Assembly (NCBI RefSeq): GCF_030697375.1
Contig: NZ_JAUYQD010000064.1
Location: 62,001 to 126,000, forward strand
Direction: 5' to 3'
Length of the DNA stretch: 64,000 nucleotides
Origin: Rhodoferax sp.
GTDB lineage: Bacteria > Pseudomonadota > Gammaproteobacteria > Burkholderiales > Burkholderiaceae_C
Part shown: in pieces, positions 18,714 to 28,201 of the stretch
Layout of the letters: the number at the start of each line of letters is the position of its first letter
Numbering within the stretch: position 1 is the stretch's first letter
The notes under the pieces: model-generated
What the model saw: the letters and a program-made list of their open reading frames with translations, nothing else
Databases searched by the model: none
Told to the model about the DNA's origin: nothing
Position numbers and translations under genes: made by a program

Positions 18714-18730
18714 ATGAATTCTTTCTGTAT

Positions 18731-21622
18731 TTATTTGGTCAGGACAAAGCCTTTGAGCTTCGCGAACGCGCCTTCAACCAGCGCCTTTTGCTGCTCTTGG
18801 TGAAGATGCGAATAGCCGACTGCGGGGGAAGCAGATGCGGCGCGCCCGGAGTAACCCAGCTTTTGACCGTCGGTCATGTTTTCATGCAGGTAATGCTGCA
18901 CAAAGAACCAGGCGCCCTGGTTCTGTGGCTCATCCTGGCACCACACCACCTCGGTGACATTGGGGTACTTTTTGAGCTCCGTCGCAAACGCTTTGTGCGG
19001 GAAGGGATAAAGTTGCTCAATGCGCAAGATGACCACATCGTCGCCTCTTTCCTCGCGCTTTTTGACCAAGTCGTAATACACCTTGCCAGAGCAAGCGATG
19101 ACACGTTTCACCTTCTCGGCCTTGACTGCCTTGTTTTCAGGAATGACCGTTTGGAAACTGCCCCGGGTGAACTCGCTCAAAGGTGACGCAGCATCTTTGG
19201 CGCGCAGCAGGGACTTCGGCGTCATGATGACCAAAGGCTTGCGCAGATTGCGCACCATCTGGCGACGCAACACGTGGAAGATTTGGCTTGCCGTAGTGGG
19301 CTGGACCACCTGCATATTGGTGTCCGCACTCAGTTGCATAAAACGCTCCAGACGCGCCGAGCTGTGCTCAGGGCCTTGGCCTTCATAACCATGCGGCAAC
19401 ATCAACGTGATGCCGTTCACACGGCCCCACTTCACTTCACCAGACGCGATGAACTGGTCAATCACCACTTGTGCGCCATTGGCGAAATCACCAAACTGGG
19501 CTTCCCAGATCACCAAGGTATTGGGGTCATTGGACGCATAACCGTATTCAAAGCCCAACACGGCTTCTTCAGACAGAATGGAATCGATGACTACGAACGG
19601 AGCCTGGTTATCGGCCACATTTTGCAAAGGCACGTAAGTCCCAGCATCCCACTTTTCGCGAGCCTGGTCGTGGACCACGGCATGGCGGTGGGTGAAGGTA
19701 CCCCGCCCGCAGTCTTCTCCACTCAAGCGCACCGGGTAGCCACTGGCCACCAGTGAAGCAAACGCCATGTGCTCGCCCATGCCCCAGTCCACGTTGATTT
19801 CACCGCGGCCCATGGCTGCGCGATCGTCGTAGACCTTCTTGACGAGTTGGTGTGGTGTGACACCGGCAGGAATCGTGGTGAGCTTTTCGGACAGACGCTT
19901 CCACTCAATCAGAGGAATGGCGGTATCACCGGCATCGGTCCACTTCTTGCCCAAAAAGGGCGACCAATCCACCGAATACTTGCTCTTGAAGTTGGTCAGC
20001 ACCGGGTCAATGGTGTGCTTGCCCGCATCCATAGCGGTTCGGTAGGCCTTGACCATGTCATCGCCCAAGGTCGCACCCAATCCTTGGGTCGCCAACTTGT
20101 CCGCGTACAGCTTGCGCGTACCAGGGTGTGACGTAATCTTCTTGTACATCAGCGGCTGGGTCAGGCTGGGCGTGTCTTGCTCGTTGTGACCCAGTTTGCG
20201 GAAGCAGGTGATATCAACCACTACGTCCTGACGGAACTCCATGCGGAATTCAAGGGCCAATTGGGTGGCCAACACCACGGCTTCTGGGTCATCCCCATTG
20301 ACGTGCAAAACGGGAGACTCCACCATCTTCACGATGTCGGTACAAAATGCGCTGGAGCGCATATCGCGCGGGTCGGAGGTGGTGAAACCGATCTGGTTGT
20401 TGATGATGATATGCACCGTACCGCCCGTGGTATAGCCACGGGTCTGGGCCAGCGCCAGGGTTTCCTGGTTCACGCCCTGGCCGCCAAACGCCGCATCACC
20501 ATGCACAAGCACCGGCAGCACTTGGCTACCTGTGGGGTCATTGCGCCGGTCCATACGGGCACGTACAGAACCCTCAACCACCGGATTCACAATTTCAAGG
20601 TGTGATGGGTTGAATGCCAAAGATAGGTGCACCGGTCCGCCCACGGTGGACACGTCGGAGCTGAAACCTTGGTGGTACTTCACGTCACCCGCTGGCAATT
20701 CTTCAGGCGCGGTGTGGTCAAACTCGGCGAACAAATCGCCTGGCATCTTGCCCAGGGTATTCACCAGCACGTTCAGACGACCGCGGTGGGCCATGCCAAT
20801 CACGATTTCCTGCACGCCTTTGGCACCGGCTTGTTGAATCAGCTCGTCCATGGCGGCGATGAAACTCTCACCACCTTCCAGGGAGAAGCGCTTTTGACCT
20901 ACATATTTGGTATGGAGGAAACGCTCCAGACCTTCTGCAGCGGTCAGACGATCCAAAATGTGCTGTTTCTTCTCTGCATTGAACTGGGGCTTGCTGCGGG
21001 AAGCCTCCAGTTTTTGTTGCCACCAGCGTTTTTGGTTCTGGTCGGTGGCGTACATGTACTCGGCACCGATGGTGCCGCAGTAGGTTTCGCGCAAGGCATT
21101 CAGCAACTCGCGCAGACTCATGGAGTCTTTGCCAAAGAAAGTGTTACTGATGTTGAAGACGGTTTCCTGATCCGCATCATTGAAACCGTAAAAGGCGGGT
21201 TCAAGTTCAGGAATTTTGTCGCGCTCCGTGCGCTTAAGGGGATCGAGGTCAGCCCAACGCGCGCCTACATTGCGGTAAGCCGCAATCAACTGCTGAACAG
21301 CAGTTCGCTTGCGTCCCATCTCGGAGTCTGCGCCTGTGGCCATGACCACTCGGGTGCCCCCTTGCTTTGCACGTTCGGCAAATGCATTGATGACGGGCTG
21401 GTGCGCTACGTCCTTGGCACTGCTGCCATCGACGGCGGGCACATGCTGCAATGCATCGAAGTAATCGCGCCACGAATCGGGCACGCTTCCTGGGTTGGCA
21501 AGGTAGTTTTCGTACATCTCTTCGACATACGGAGCATTCCCACCAAAAAGGTAGGTGTTGTTTTGATAGGCTTGATAGACCGTTGAAGCCTGGTTCGCCC
21601 CTTGGGACGTTGATTCACTCAT
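18731..21622 (-). CDS. odhA: 2-oxoglutarate dehydrogenase E1
   Basis: Thiamine-diphosphate E1 that decarboxylates 2-oxoglutarate in the TCA cycle. The 963 residues match the SucA family, with an N-terminal E2-binding segment (NTYLFGGNAPYVEEMYENYL), GMAHRGRLNVLVN, the thiamine-pyrophosphate site around GDAAFGGQGV, and the C-terminal transketolase-like half (MAFASLVASGYPVRLSGEDC). A strong GGAGGT ribosome-binding site precedes the ATG. First gene of the odhA-odhB-lpdA group. Confidence 0.97.
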   Translation of the reverse strand: MSESTSQGANQASTVYQAYQNNTYLFGGNAPYVEEMYENYLANPGSVPDSWRDYFDALQHVPAVDGSSAKDVAHQPVINAFAERAKQGGTRVVMATGADSEMGRKRTAVQQLIAAYRNVGARWADLDPLKRTERDKIPELEPAFYGFNDADQETVFNISNTFFGKDSMSLRELLNALRETYCGTIGAEYMYATDQNQKRWWQQKLEASRSKPQFNAEKKQHILDRLTAAEGLERFLHTKYVGQKRFSLEGGESFIAAMDELIQQAGAKGVQEIVIGMAHRGRLNVLVNTLGKMPGDLFAEFDHTAPEELPAGDVKYHQGFSSDVSTVGGPVHLSLAFNPSHLEIVNPVVEGSVRARMDRRNDPTGSQVLPVLVHGDAAFGGQGVNQETLALAQTRGYTTGGTVHIIINNQIGFTTSDPRDMRSSAFCTDIVKMVESPVLHVNGDDPEAVVLATQLALEFRMEFRQDVVVDITCFRKLGHNEQDTPSLTQPLMYKKITSHPGTRKLYADKLATQGLGATLGDDMVKAYRTAMDAGKHTIDPVLTNFKSKYSVDWSPFLGKKWTDAGDTAIPLIEWKRLSEKLTTIPAGVTPHQLVKKVYDDRAAMGRGEINVDWGMGEHMAFASLVASGYPVRLSGEDCGRGTFTHRHAVVHDQAREKWDAGTYVPLQNVADNQAPFVVIDSILSEEAVLGFEYGYASNDPNTLVIWEAQFGDFANGAQVVIDQFIASGEVKWGRVNGITLMLPHGYEGQGPEHSSARLERFMQLSADTNMQVVQPTTASQIFHVLRRQMVRNLRKPLVIMTPKSLLRAKDAASPLSEFTRGSFQTVIPENKAVKAEKVKRVIACSGKVYYDLVKKREERGDDVVILRIEQLYPFPHKAFATELKKYPNVTEVVWCQDEPQNQGAWFFVQHYLHENMTDGQKLGYSGRAASASPAVGYSHLHQEQQKALVEGAFAKLKGFVLTK

Positions 21623-21871
21623 ATTCCGCTGACCTCCGTTTCCCTTGAGGAAACATTAGCTGGTTAAAGCTTGTTAAATTAACCTTCCGCGACACGGCTT
21701 GACCGTTTGGCGGATGCGACTGTGGCATGGGAAGGGCCTAAATTGCAGTCCGAATTGTGCCACTGAATGCGGCACCTTCAAAGTTTTTCCTGAGACAAAT
21801 CATGCTGATTACGCAACAATATTCAACGGAGCGTCAGCAAAAGGTAAGGTCTTTGGCAGCGTTTCACTCAC
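21623..21871. other. Intergenic region upstream of odhA
   Basis: About 250 bp between prpE and odhA, both on the minus strand. It should hold the promoter of the odh group. Apart from the GGAGGT ribosome-binding site of odhA, an AT-rich stretch near 21660-21685 is the only suggestive feature; no promoter hexamers are convincing by eye. Confidence 0.5.
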
Positions 21872-23767
21872 TTAAACCGCAACCAAATCCTTGATTTGCT
21901 GCAAGGCTGCAGGGTCTTCCATGGTGGTCAAATCCCCTGGGTCCCGACCTTCACAGACTGCCTGAATTGCACGGCGCAGCATCTTGCCGCTGCGGGTTTT
22001 TGGCAAGGTGGTCACAAATAATACCCGCGATGGACGGGCAACTGCGCCCAAATCGTTGTCAACGCGCTTCATAACTTCACTTTCCAACGCGCGGCGTGCA
22101 GCGTCATCGGTCAGCAAAGCCGCATCCTTGACCACGGCGAAAGCGATCGCCACTTGGCCCTTGAGTTGATCGGCCATACCCACCACGGCCACCTCGGCAA
22201 TTCCCGAATGGCCCGAGATGCTTTCTTCAATCTCCCGGGTTCCCAAACGGTGGCCAGCGACATTGATCACATCATCGGTACGTCCCAAGATAAAAAAGTA
22301 CCCATCGGCATCGCGGATACCCCAGTCAAAGGTGCTGTAGACCATTTTTCCTGGCACGCTGGACCAATACGTCTTGACGAAACGCTCGTCGTCACGCCAT
22401 ACCGTCTGCAAACAGCCGGGAGGCAACGGCCCCTCAATGGCGACCACCCCTTTCTGGTTGGGTCCTGTCAACTCCGCTCCAGTCTGGTCATCCAGTAACT
22501 TGACGTCGTAGCCATACACCGCCCTGCCGGGCGACCCAAATTTGCTATGGGATTGCTCAACTCCGTTGCACAGGGAGAGGATGGGCCAGCCCGTCTCGGT
22601 TTGCCAGTAGTTGTCGATGATGGGCTTACCCAGACTCTCGCTGATCCATTTTGCAGTCGGCTCATCCAGTGGTTCTCCTGCCAAAAACAGGGCGCGCAAG
22701 CTGGAAAGGTCATATTGGGTGAGCAAAGCGGGGTCTTGTTTCTTCAAAACCCGTACCGCGGTGGGCGCGCTGAACATCACCGTTACCTTGTATTTTTCTA
22801 CCAAACTCCACCAAATGCCCCCGTCTGGACGGGTAGGCAAGCCTTCATACATGATGGTCGCCATACCGCAAATCAGGGGGCCGTAAATGATGTAACTGTG
22901 GCCCACCACCCAACCAATATCACTGGTCGAGAAATACGTTTCACCGGCGTTGCCGCCATAGATATGTTTCATGCTTGCCGCCAACGCGACCGCATATCCC
23001 CCCGTATCGCGCTGTACACCCTTGGGTTTGCCCGTAGTCCCACTGGTGTAGAGCGTGTAGCTGGGATGGGTGGAGTCCACCCATTCGCATGGCACAACTG
23101 TTTGGAGGTGTTTTTGCCGCAAATCGCTCCACAAATGGTCACGCCCCACAACCAGACTCATGGCCGCCAGCTTGCGGTCCACCAGAAGTACGGCTGCTGG
23201 CTTGTAACTGGAGAGTCGAATGGCTTCATCCAGCAAGGGCTTGTACTCCACCGCTTTGCCACCACGCGAACCCGCATCCGCGCTCACGATGACGCTGGGT
23301 TCTGCATCTTCGATACGGGACGCGAGTGAACCGGACGCAAAACCACCAAAGACCACCGAATGAATGGCGCCAATCCGTACGCATGCCAACATGGCAAAAG
23401 CAGCCTCCGCAACCATAGGCATGTAAATCAGCACACGATCGCCTTTTTTCACGCCCAGCTCAAGCAAACAGGCCGCCATACGCTGCACCTCGCCATGCAG
23501 CTGTGAAAAGGTATAGGTCTGCTCGGTATTGGTTTCGGTAGACACGGCAATGAGTGCCGACTGATCCGCGCGATCCGTTAAATGGCGGTCTACCGCGTTG
23601 TGGCACAGATTGGTCGTACCCCCCACAAACCACCGGGCAAACGGTGGGTTACTGTAGTCACACACCTGCTGCGGCGCCGTATGCCAATCTACGAGTTGGG
23701 ATTGTTCGGCCCAAAAACCGTCGCGGTCCTCAATAGAACGACGGTGAAAGTCTGCGTAGTTGGTCAT
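21872..23767 (-). CDS. prpE: Propionyl-CoA synthetase (propionate-CoA ligase)
   Basis: Adenylate-forming enzyme that activates propionate (and probably acetate) to its CoA ester. The AMP-binding P-loop YTSGTTGKPKGVQRDTGG carries the VQRD(T/V)GG continuation characteristic of PrpE. The C-terminal lysine that can be acylated is in PKTRSGKMLRRAIQAV. The N-terminus (YADFHRRSIEDRDGFWAEQ) and length (631 aa) also fit PrpE better than acetyl-CoA synthetase. No prpBCD genes are nearby. Confidence 0.88.
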   Translation of the reverse strand: MTNYADFHRRSIEDRDGFWAEQSQLVDWHTAPQQVCDYSNPPFARWFVGGTTNLCHNAVDRHLTDRADQSALIAVSTETNTEQTYTFSQLHGEVQRMAACLLELGVKKGDRVLIYMPMVAEAAFAMLACVRIGAIHSVVFGGFASGSLASRIEDAEPSVIVSADAGSRGGKAVEYKPLLDEAIRLSSYKPAAVLLVDRKLAAMSLVVGRDHLWSDLRQKHLQTVVPCEWVDSTHPSYTLYTSGTTGKPKGVQRDTGGYAVALAASMKHIYGGNAGETYFSTSDIGWVVGHSYIIYGPLICGMATIMYEGLPTRPDGGIWWSLVEKYKVTVMFSAPTAVRVLKKQDPALLTQYDLSSLRALFLAGEPLDEPTAKWISESLGKPIIDNYWQTETGWPILSLCNGVEQSHSKFGSPGRAVYGYDVKLLDDQTGAELTGPNQKGVVAIEGPLPPGCLQTVWRDDERFVKTYWSSVPGKMVYSTFDWGIRDADGYFFILGRTDDVINVAGHRLGTREIEESISGHSGIAEVAVVGMADQLKGQVAIAFAVVKDAALLTDDAARRALESEVMKRVDNDLGAVARPSRVLFVTTLPKTRSGKMLRRAIQAVCEGRDPGDLTTMEDPAALQQIKDLVAV

Positions 23768-23863
23768 TGTGTGTCTCCATGCGAGTCGTTAAAACTGAAT
23801 TCATAATTATGAATAGCCAACTTGCAGGAAGCTGACTCTCATCAGCCCGAAAACACGGCATCT

Positions 23864-24478
23864 CTATTTAATAAGTGCTTGAATTTCCTTGAATGCGGGG
23901 TGTTCCGCACTGCGCACCCATTCAAATGCCACCATCTCCGTGGTCACCAACTCAGCCCCTGCACCGGCCAGACGGTCAAAGGCGGCATCACGGCTACGCT
24001 CGGTCCGAGAACCGCAGGCGTCCGTCACGACCCATACCTCAAAATCGTCCTCCAGCAAATCCAAAGCCGTCTGCAGCAAACAGATATGCGCTTCGCAACC
24101 GGCCAAAACGAGCATCCCGCGCCCAGTGTCTTCTTGGGGCGGCTTCTGCAAATGCTTGGGCAAACTACGCGCATTGCCTTGTACGGGCTTGGCCGGAGGG
24201 CGCAGCCATTCACCCAGCCCCTCTTCAACCGCACTGAATTGCATCTTGCCAAGCACCCGAGCCTGAGATTGGCTCAACACGCTACGCAACTCAGGAACAC
24301 TTTCGCCCAGCTTGGACGGATTCTGCTCAGTCGCAAAAACCGGCACTTTAAGAATCGACGCCATTTGGGCCAAACGAACTGCATTGGCCAACACCGTTTG
24401 CGAGTCCTGTATAGCCGGCATCAATCGAACCTGGAAATCCACCAGTACCAGTTGGGATTCATCCGCATCTAACAACAT
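23864..24478 (-). CDS. Isochorismatase-family cysteine hydrolase
   Basis: A 204-residue hydrolase of the isochorismatase superfamily. The Asp-Lys-Cys triad can be placed at Asp14 (LVLVDFQ), the Lys in GKMQFSA, and the Cys in LAGCEAHICLLQTALDL. Substrate is unknown; YcaC-like members hydrolyse amides or carbamates. It lies 96 bp upstream of prpE on the same strand and is divergent from the NlpC/P60 gene. Confidence 0.85.
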   Translation of the reverse strand: MLLDADESQLVLVDFQVRLMPAIQDSQTVLANAVRLAQMASILKVPVFATEQNPSKLGESVPELRSVLSQSQARVLGKMQFSAVEEGLGEWLRPPAKPVQGNARSLPKHLQKPPQEDTGRGMLVLAGCEAHICLLQTALDLLEDDFEVWVVTDACGSRTERSRDAAFDRLAGAGAELVTTEMVAFEWVRSAEHPAFKEIQALIK

Positions 24479-24655
24479 GAGAAACTTTCAAATATAGGGA
24501 AGGAAGAGCATAACCAATCGCAACACCTATGGTGATGTTTGAACCGAATCAGAAGCTTGCAATGGCAAAAACACCATATCAATCAATATGTTGCGTTCAA
24601 CTCATGATAATTTACCTAACTTGACATGATCAAGATTGACCAGTATGCTGCTCGT

Positions 24656-25204
24656 ATGCGAATCGCGACAACCCTGCTAACCCTCCTCATGTTTGCCACT
24701 GCCGCACAGGCAAATCCAACAGGATCCGCAGATGAAATGACGCGTTTTATCTCAGAGAGAGGGTTGTTGGAGCGCATTGGCGACGTGGGAAACAAAGTAG
24801 AAGCCAAGGCGTCTGAATTGGTTGTCAATGCTATGGCGTTGTTGGGCGTGCCGTACAAACGTGGTGGCAGCAGCTTTGAAACTGGCTTTGATTGCAGTGG
24901 TTTTGTGCGGGCCATTTATGAGCAAACCGCAGGCTTGCTGCTGCCGCGCCGTGCTGAGCAACAGGCCGCAGCAACCCAAAAAATAGAACAAAACGACCTG
25001 CAACCTGGTGATCTGGTATTTTTCAATACCATGCGCCGCGCTTTCAGCCATGTGGGCATCTACGTCGGCAATGGCAAATTTATCCATTCGCCTAAGCCCG
25101 GTGCAGAGGTCCGTGTGGAAGACATGGGTATCGCCTATTGGGCTCATCGCTTCGATGGCGCGCGGCGGGTACCCGTAGAACAAAACACCGTTTCCACACC
25201 CTGA
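24656..25204 (+). CDS. NlpC/P60 cell-wall peptidase
   Basis: Exported cysteine peptidase likely to cleave peptidoglycan stem peptides. From the chosen ATG the product starts with a signal peptide (MRIATTLLTLLMFATAAQA). The catalytic Cys is in FDCSGFVRAIYE and the His in FSHVGIYVGNGKFIHSP, both with the normal NlpC/P60 context. An ATG 30 bp upstream is open but would spoil the signal peptide. It has no SH3 or LysM domain. Confidence 0.88.
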   Translation: MRIATTLLTLLMFATAAQANPTGSADEMTRFISERGLLERIGDVGNKVEAKASELVVNAMALLGVPYKRGGSSFETGFDCSGFVRAIYEQTAGLLLPRRAEQQAAATQKIEQNDLQPGDLVFFNTMRRAFSHVGIYVGNGKFIHSPKPGAEVRVEDMGIAYWAHRFDGARRVPVEQNTVSTP

Positions 25205-25231
25205 GCACTGCGCAATAAAGATGTGTTGACC

Positions 25232-25245
25232 TTGACCTCAATCAA
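25232..25245 (+). promoter_or_regulatory. Candidate Anr/FNR box
   Basis: TTGACCTCAATCAA differs from the FNR/Anr consensus TTGAT-N4-ATCAA at one position. Its centre is about 60 bp before the ATG at 25299, and a poor -10 (TAACCT, 25267-25272) is placed as expected for a class II activator site at -41.5. This is a match by eye only. Confidence 0.5.
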
Positions 25246-25298
25246 AACGTGATTGGCTTGGCGGCGTAACCTGAAGTTTCATTCACTAAAGGTAAAAC

Positions 25299-25691
25299 AT
25301 GTCTCACTTTCATGCGGTTGTTTGGCTTGATCATTCCGAAGCCCATGTCATGCACATCAGCCCGGAGGATATTGAAAAATCTGTCGTTCATCCCTCCAAA
25401 CCGCACCAGCATCTTCACTCCAAAAGTGGCTCCGTAGGCTCAGGTCGCCATGCTGAAGACAAAGATTACTACCACGCCATCGTTGAAGCCCTCAATGGTG
25501 CCCAAGAGATTTTGGTAGTGGGCCCGGCCCAAGCAAAACTGCAACTCATCAAACACATCCACTCCCACGACCAACACATGACAGACAAGGTGGTGGGTGT
25601 AGAAACAATTGACCACCCAACGGACGCCCAACTGGTTGCTTACGCGCGCAAATATTTTGTTGCCAAAGACCAAATGCTGTCTCCCGCGTAA
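25299..25691 (+). CDS. Release-factor-like (eRF1-domain type) small protein, function unknown
   Basis: A 130-residue His-rich protein beginning MSHFHAVVWLDHSEAHVMHI. From memory such proteins are annotated as 'translational machinery protein' and resemble bacterial eRF1/Pelota-like domains; a C-terminal motif EILVVGPAQAKLQLIKHI fits that fold. No enzymatic motif is visible. AAAGGTAAAAC precedes the ATG. It stands directly before two P-type ATPase genes, possibly under the same Anr/FNR-like site. Confidence 0.68.
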   Translation: MSHFHAVVWLDHSEAHVMHISPEDIEKSVVHPSKPHQHLHSKSGSVGSGRHAEDKDYYHAIVEALNGAQEILVVGPAQAKLQLIKHIHSHDQHMTDKVVGVETIDHPTDAQLVAYARKYFVAKDQMLSPA

Positions 25692-25714
25692 TTTCCGGTT
25701 CCCCGGGGAGTGCC

Positions 25715-28201
25715 TTGATCGGACTCACCCGTATTGAAGCCGCGCAGAGGCTTGGGCATTACGGCCCCAATCGGCTCCGCCCCGCAACCCAGCGGGCTGT
25801 CGTACTGCAATTTCTCGCCCATTTTCGAAACCCACTGGTGCTGGTGTTGCTGGCTGCCAGTGTGGTTTCGGCCTTGAGTGGCGACATGACGGGAGCCGCA
25901 GTGATCGGCGTGATCGTTGTGGCGAGTGTGACCCTGGACTTTGTCCAGGCCTACAGGGCGGGACGCGCAGCTGCGCGTTTGGCATTGCAGGTGGCCATCA
26001 CAGCCACCGTGGTGCGCGATGGCAAACCCCGCTACATCCCGGTTTTCGACCTCGTTCCAGGCGACGTGGTGCTTCTGTCTGCGGGCAGTCTGGTGCCAGC
26101 GGACGGTCGCCTGATGCAGGCCAATGACTTTTTTGTCAACCAAGCCCAGCTGACGGGTGAGCCCTTCCCGGTCGAAAAAAAACTAACAGTCCAGCGGCAA
26201 AGCAATGCAAGCAACCCAACCCGAATGGACTGGGATCTGGAGTCCGCAGACACCGTCTTCATGGGAAGCTCGGTGGTCAGTGGATCAGCCCAAGTGCAAA
26301 TTGGCCGCACCGGAAGTGCAACCGCCCTGGGTCAAATAGCGGTAAGCCTGGCAGAACAGGCGCCACCCACCGCATTTGAGATCGGCACCCGCCATTTCGG
26401 CATGTTGATCATGCGCTTAACACTGATGTTGGTGCTGTTCACCCTGTTGGTCAACGTCGCTTTACATCGGTCGCTGCTCGATTCCTTTCTTTTTGCCATC
26501 GCACTCGCGGTCGGGCTGACACCCGAGCTGTTGCCCATGGTGGTCTCGGTCACTTTAACGCGCGGTGCCCTGCGCATGGCCGCCTTGAATGTGATTGTCA
26601 AACGCCCGTCCGCCATACAAGATATGGGCGCCATGGATGTCTTGTGCACCGACAAAACAGGGACCCTGACTGAGGCATACATACGCCTGGAGCGCCATGT
26701 CGATGCCAATGGACTCGACAACACCCATGTGCTGGCACTGGCCTATCTCAACAGCTACTTCGAAAGCGGCCTGAAAAGCCCGATGGACGATGCCATTCTT
26801 GCGCATAAGGACATAGATGTGTCCGACTGGAAGAAGATTGACGAAGTCCCCTTTGATTTCGAACGTCGCCGTGTGTCGGTACTCGTGGAGCGTGCAAACG
26901 CGCGCCGGTTGGTGGTCAAGGGTGCGCCCGAAGATGTGATGCGTCTGTGCACTCACTACCAGAGCGGTGATGGTGACACCGTCCCATTGGAAAAAGAAGC
27001 AAAGCTGCGCATAGAACAACTGTTCAACCAATTGGGACAAGAAGGTTTTCGTGTACTCGGCATTGCCTGGCGAGACGTAGCCATTGACCACCCCCACGCC
27101 GTGGTTTCGGACGAAAGTGAACTGGTGTTTGCGGGATTTGCCGCATTTTTAGATCCCCCGAAAGCCAGCGCAGGCCATGCGCTTCAGGCGATGGCCACCA
27201 GCGGTGTGGCCGTGAAAATTGTGACGGGCGACAACGAGTTGGTCACACGCCATGTGTGCGATCAGTTGGGCGTGGTCATCGAAGGCATCCTGACCGGTAC
27301 CGAGATTGCGGCCATGAATGATGATGCGCTAGGTGCACGGGTGGAAAGCGTCAACCTGTTCTGCCGGGTAAATCCTTCCCAAAAAAATCGCATCATTCTG
27401 GCCTTGAAAGCACGCGGCCATGTCGTGGGCTACCTGGGCGATGGCATCAACGACGCACCTTCGCTGCACACTGCCGACGTAGGTATATCGGTTGAAGGCG
27501 CGGTCGATGTCGCCAAACAGGCCGCAGCCATGATCTTGCTAGAAAATGACCTGATGGTGCTGCACCAGGGAATTTTGGAAGGGCGTCGGACCTTTGGCAA
27601 CGTGATGAAGTACATCATGATGGCCACAAGCTCCAACTTTGGCAATATGTTCAGCATGGCTGCAGCCACCCTGTTTTTGCCCTTTTTGCCCATGCTGCCC
27701 TTGCAGATTTTGCTTAACAACTTGCTGTATGACCTATCTGAAATCACCTTGCCTATGGACAATGTGGACATGGAAGATATGGCCAGTCCTCGGCGTTGGG
27801 ATATGCCCTTCATTCGTAATTTCATGCTCACCATCGGCCCTATCAGTTCCTTATTCGATTTTTTGACCTTTTATTGCTTGATCCTGTTATTTAGCGCCAA
27901 TGAACCCTTGTTTCGCACCGGCTGGTTTGTGGAATCGATTGCCACCCAGGTGCTGGTCATTTTTGTGATTCGGACCCGTCGCAACCCCTTGTACAGCCAC
28001 CCCAACCGCTGGCTGGTGCTGACCTCGCTGGGCGTCGTACTCACCGCCATAGTGCTCCCATTCACGGCATTGGCGCCCTATTTGGGGTTTGTCCCCCTAC
28101 CCTTGTCCTTCTTTGGTCTGCTCGTGGTATTGCTGATCGCCTACTTACTGATGGTTGAAGGAGGTAAACAATGGTTTTACCGACGCCTCATGAAAAGTTG
28201 A
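25715..28201 (+). CDS. MgtA-type (P3B) magnesium/cation P-type ATPase
   Basis: Cation-transporting P-type ATPase of 828 residues. Actuator motif LTGEP (146-150), phosphorylation motif DKTGTLT (Asp313) and hinge GDGINDAPSL are intact. The M4 sequence VGLTPELLPM and the stretch SSNFGNMFSMA are typical of MgtA/MgtB, which import Mg2+. The start is TTG with GGGGAG upstream; no other start exists before the preceding gene's stop region. The N-terminal tail is therefore very short. It overlaps the next ATPase gene by 31 bp. Confidence 0.87.
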   Translation: MIGLTRIEAAQRLGHYGPNRLRPATQRAVVLQFLAHFRNPLVLVLLAASVVSALSGDMTGAAVIGVIVVASVTLDFVQAYRAGRAAARLALQVAITATVVRDGKPRYIPVFDLVPGDVVLLSAGSLVPADGRLMQANDFFVNQAQLTGEPFPVEKKLTVQRQSNASNPTRMDWDLESADTVFMGSSVVSGSAQVQIGRTGSATALGQIAVSLAEQAPPTAFEIGTRHFGMLIMRLTLMLVLFTLLVNVALHRSLLDSFLFAIALAVGLTPELLPMVVSVTLTRGALRMAALNVIVKRPSAIQDMGAMDVLCTDKTGTLTEAYIRLERHVDANGLDNTHVLALAYLNSYFESGLKSPMDDAILAHKDIDVSDWKKIDEVPFDFERRRVSVLVERANARRLVVKGAPEDVMRLCTHYQSGDGDTVPLEKEAKLRIEQLFNQLGQEGFRVLGIAWRDVAIDHPHAVVSDESELVFAGFAAFLDPPKASAGHALQAMATSGVAVKIVTGDNELVTRHVCDQLGVVIEGILTGTEIAAMNDDALGARVESVNLFCRVNPSQKNRIILALKARGHVVGYLGDGINDAPSLHTADVGISVEGAVDVAKQAAAMILLENDLMVLHQGILEGRRTFGNVMKYIMMATSSNFGNMFSMAAATLFLPFLPMLPLQILLNNLLYDLSEITLPMDNVDMEDMASPRRWDMPFIRNFMLTIGPISSLFDFLTFYCLILLFSANEPLFRTGWFVESIATQVLVIFVIRTRRNPLYSHPNRWLVLTSLGVVLTAIVLPFTALAPYLGFVPLPLSFFGLLVVLLIAYLLMVEGGKQWFYRRLMKS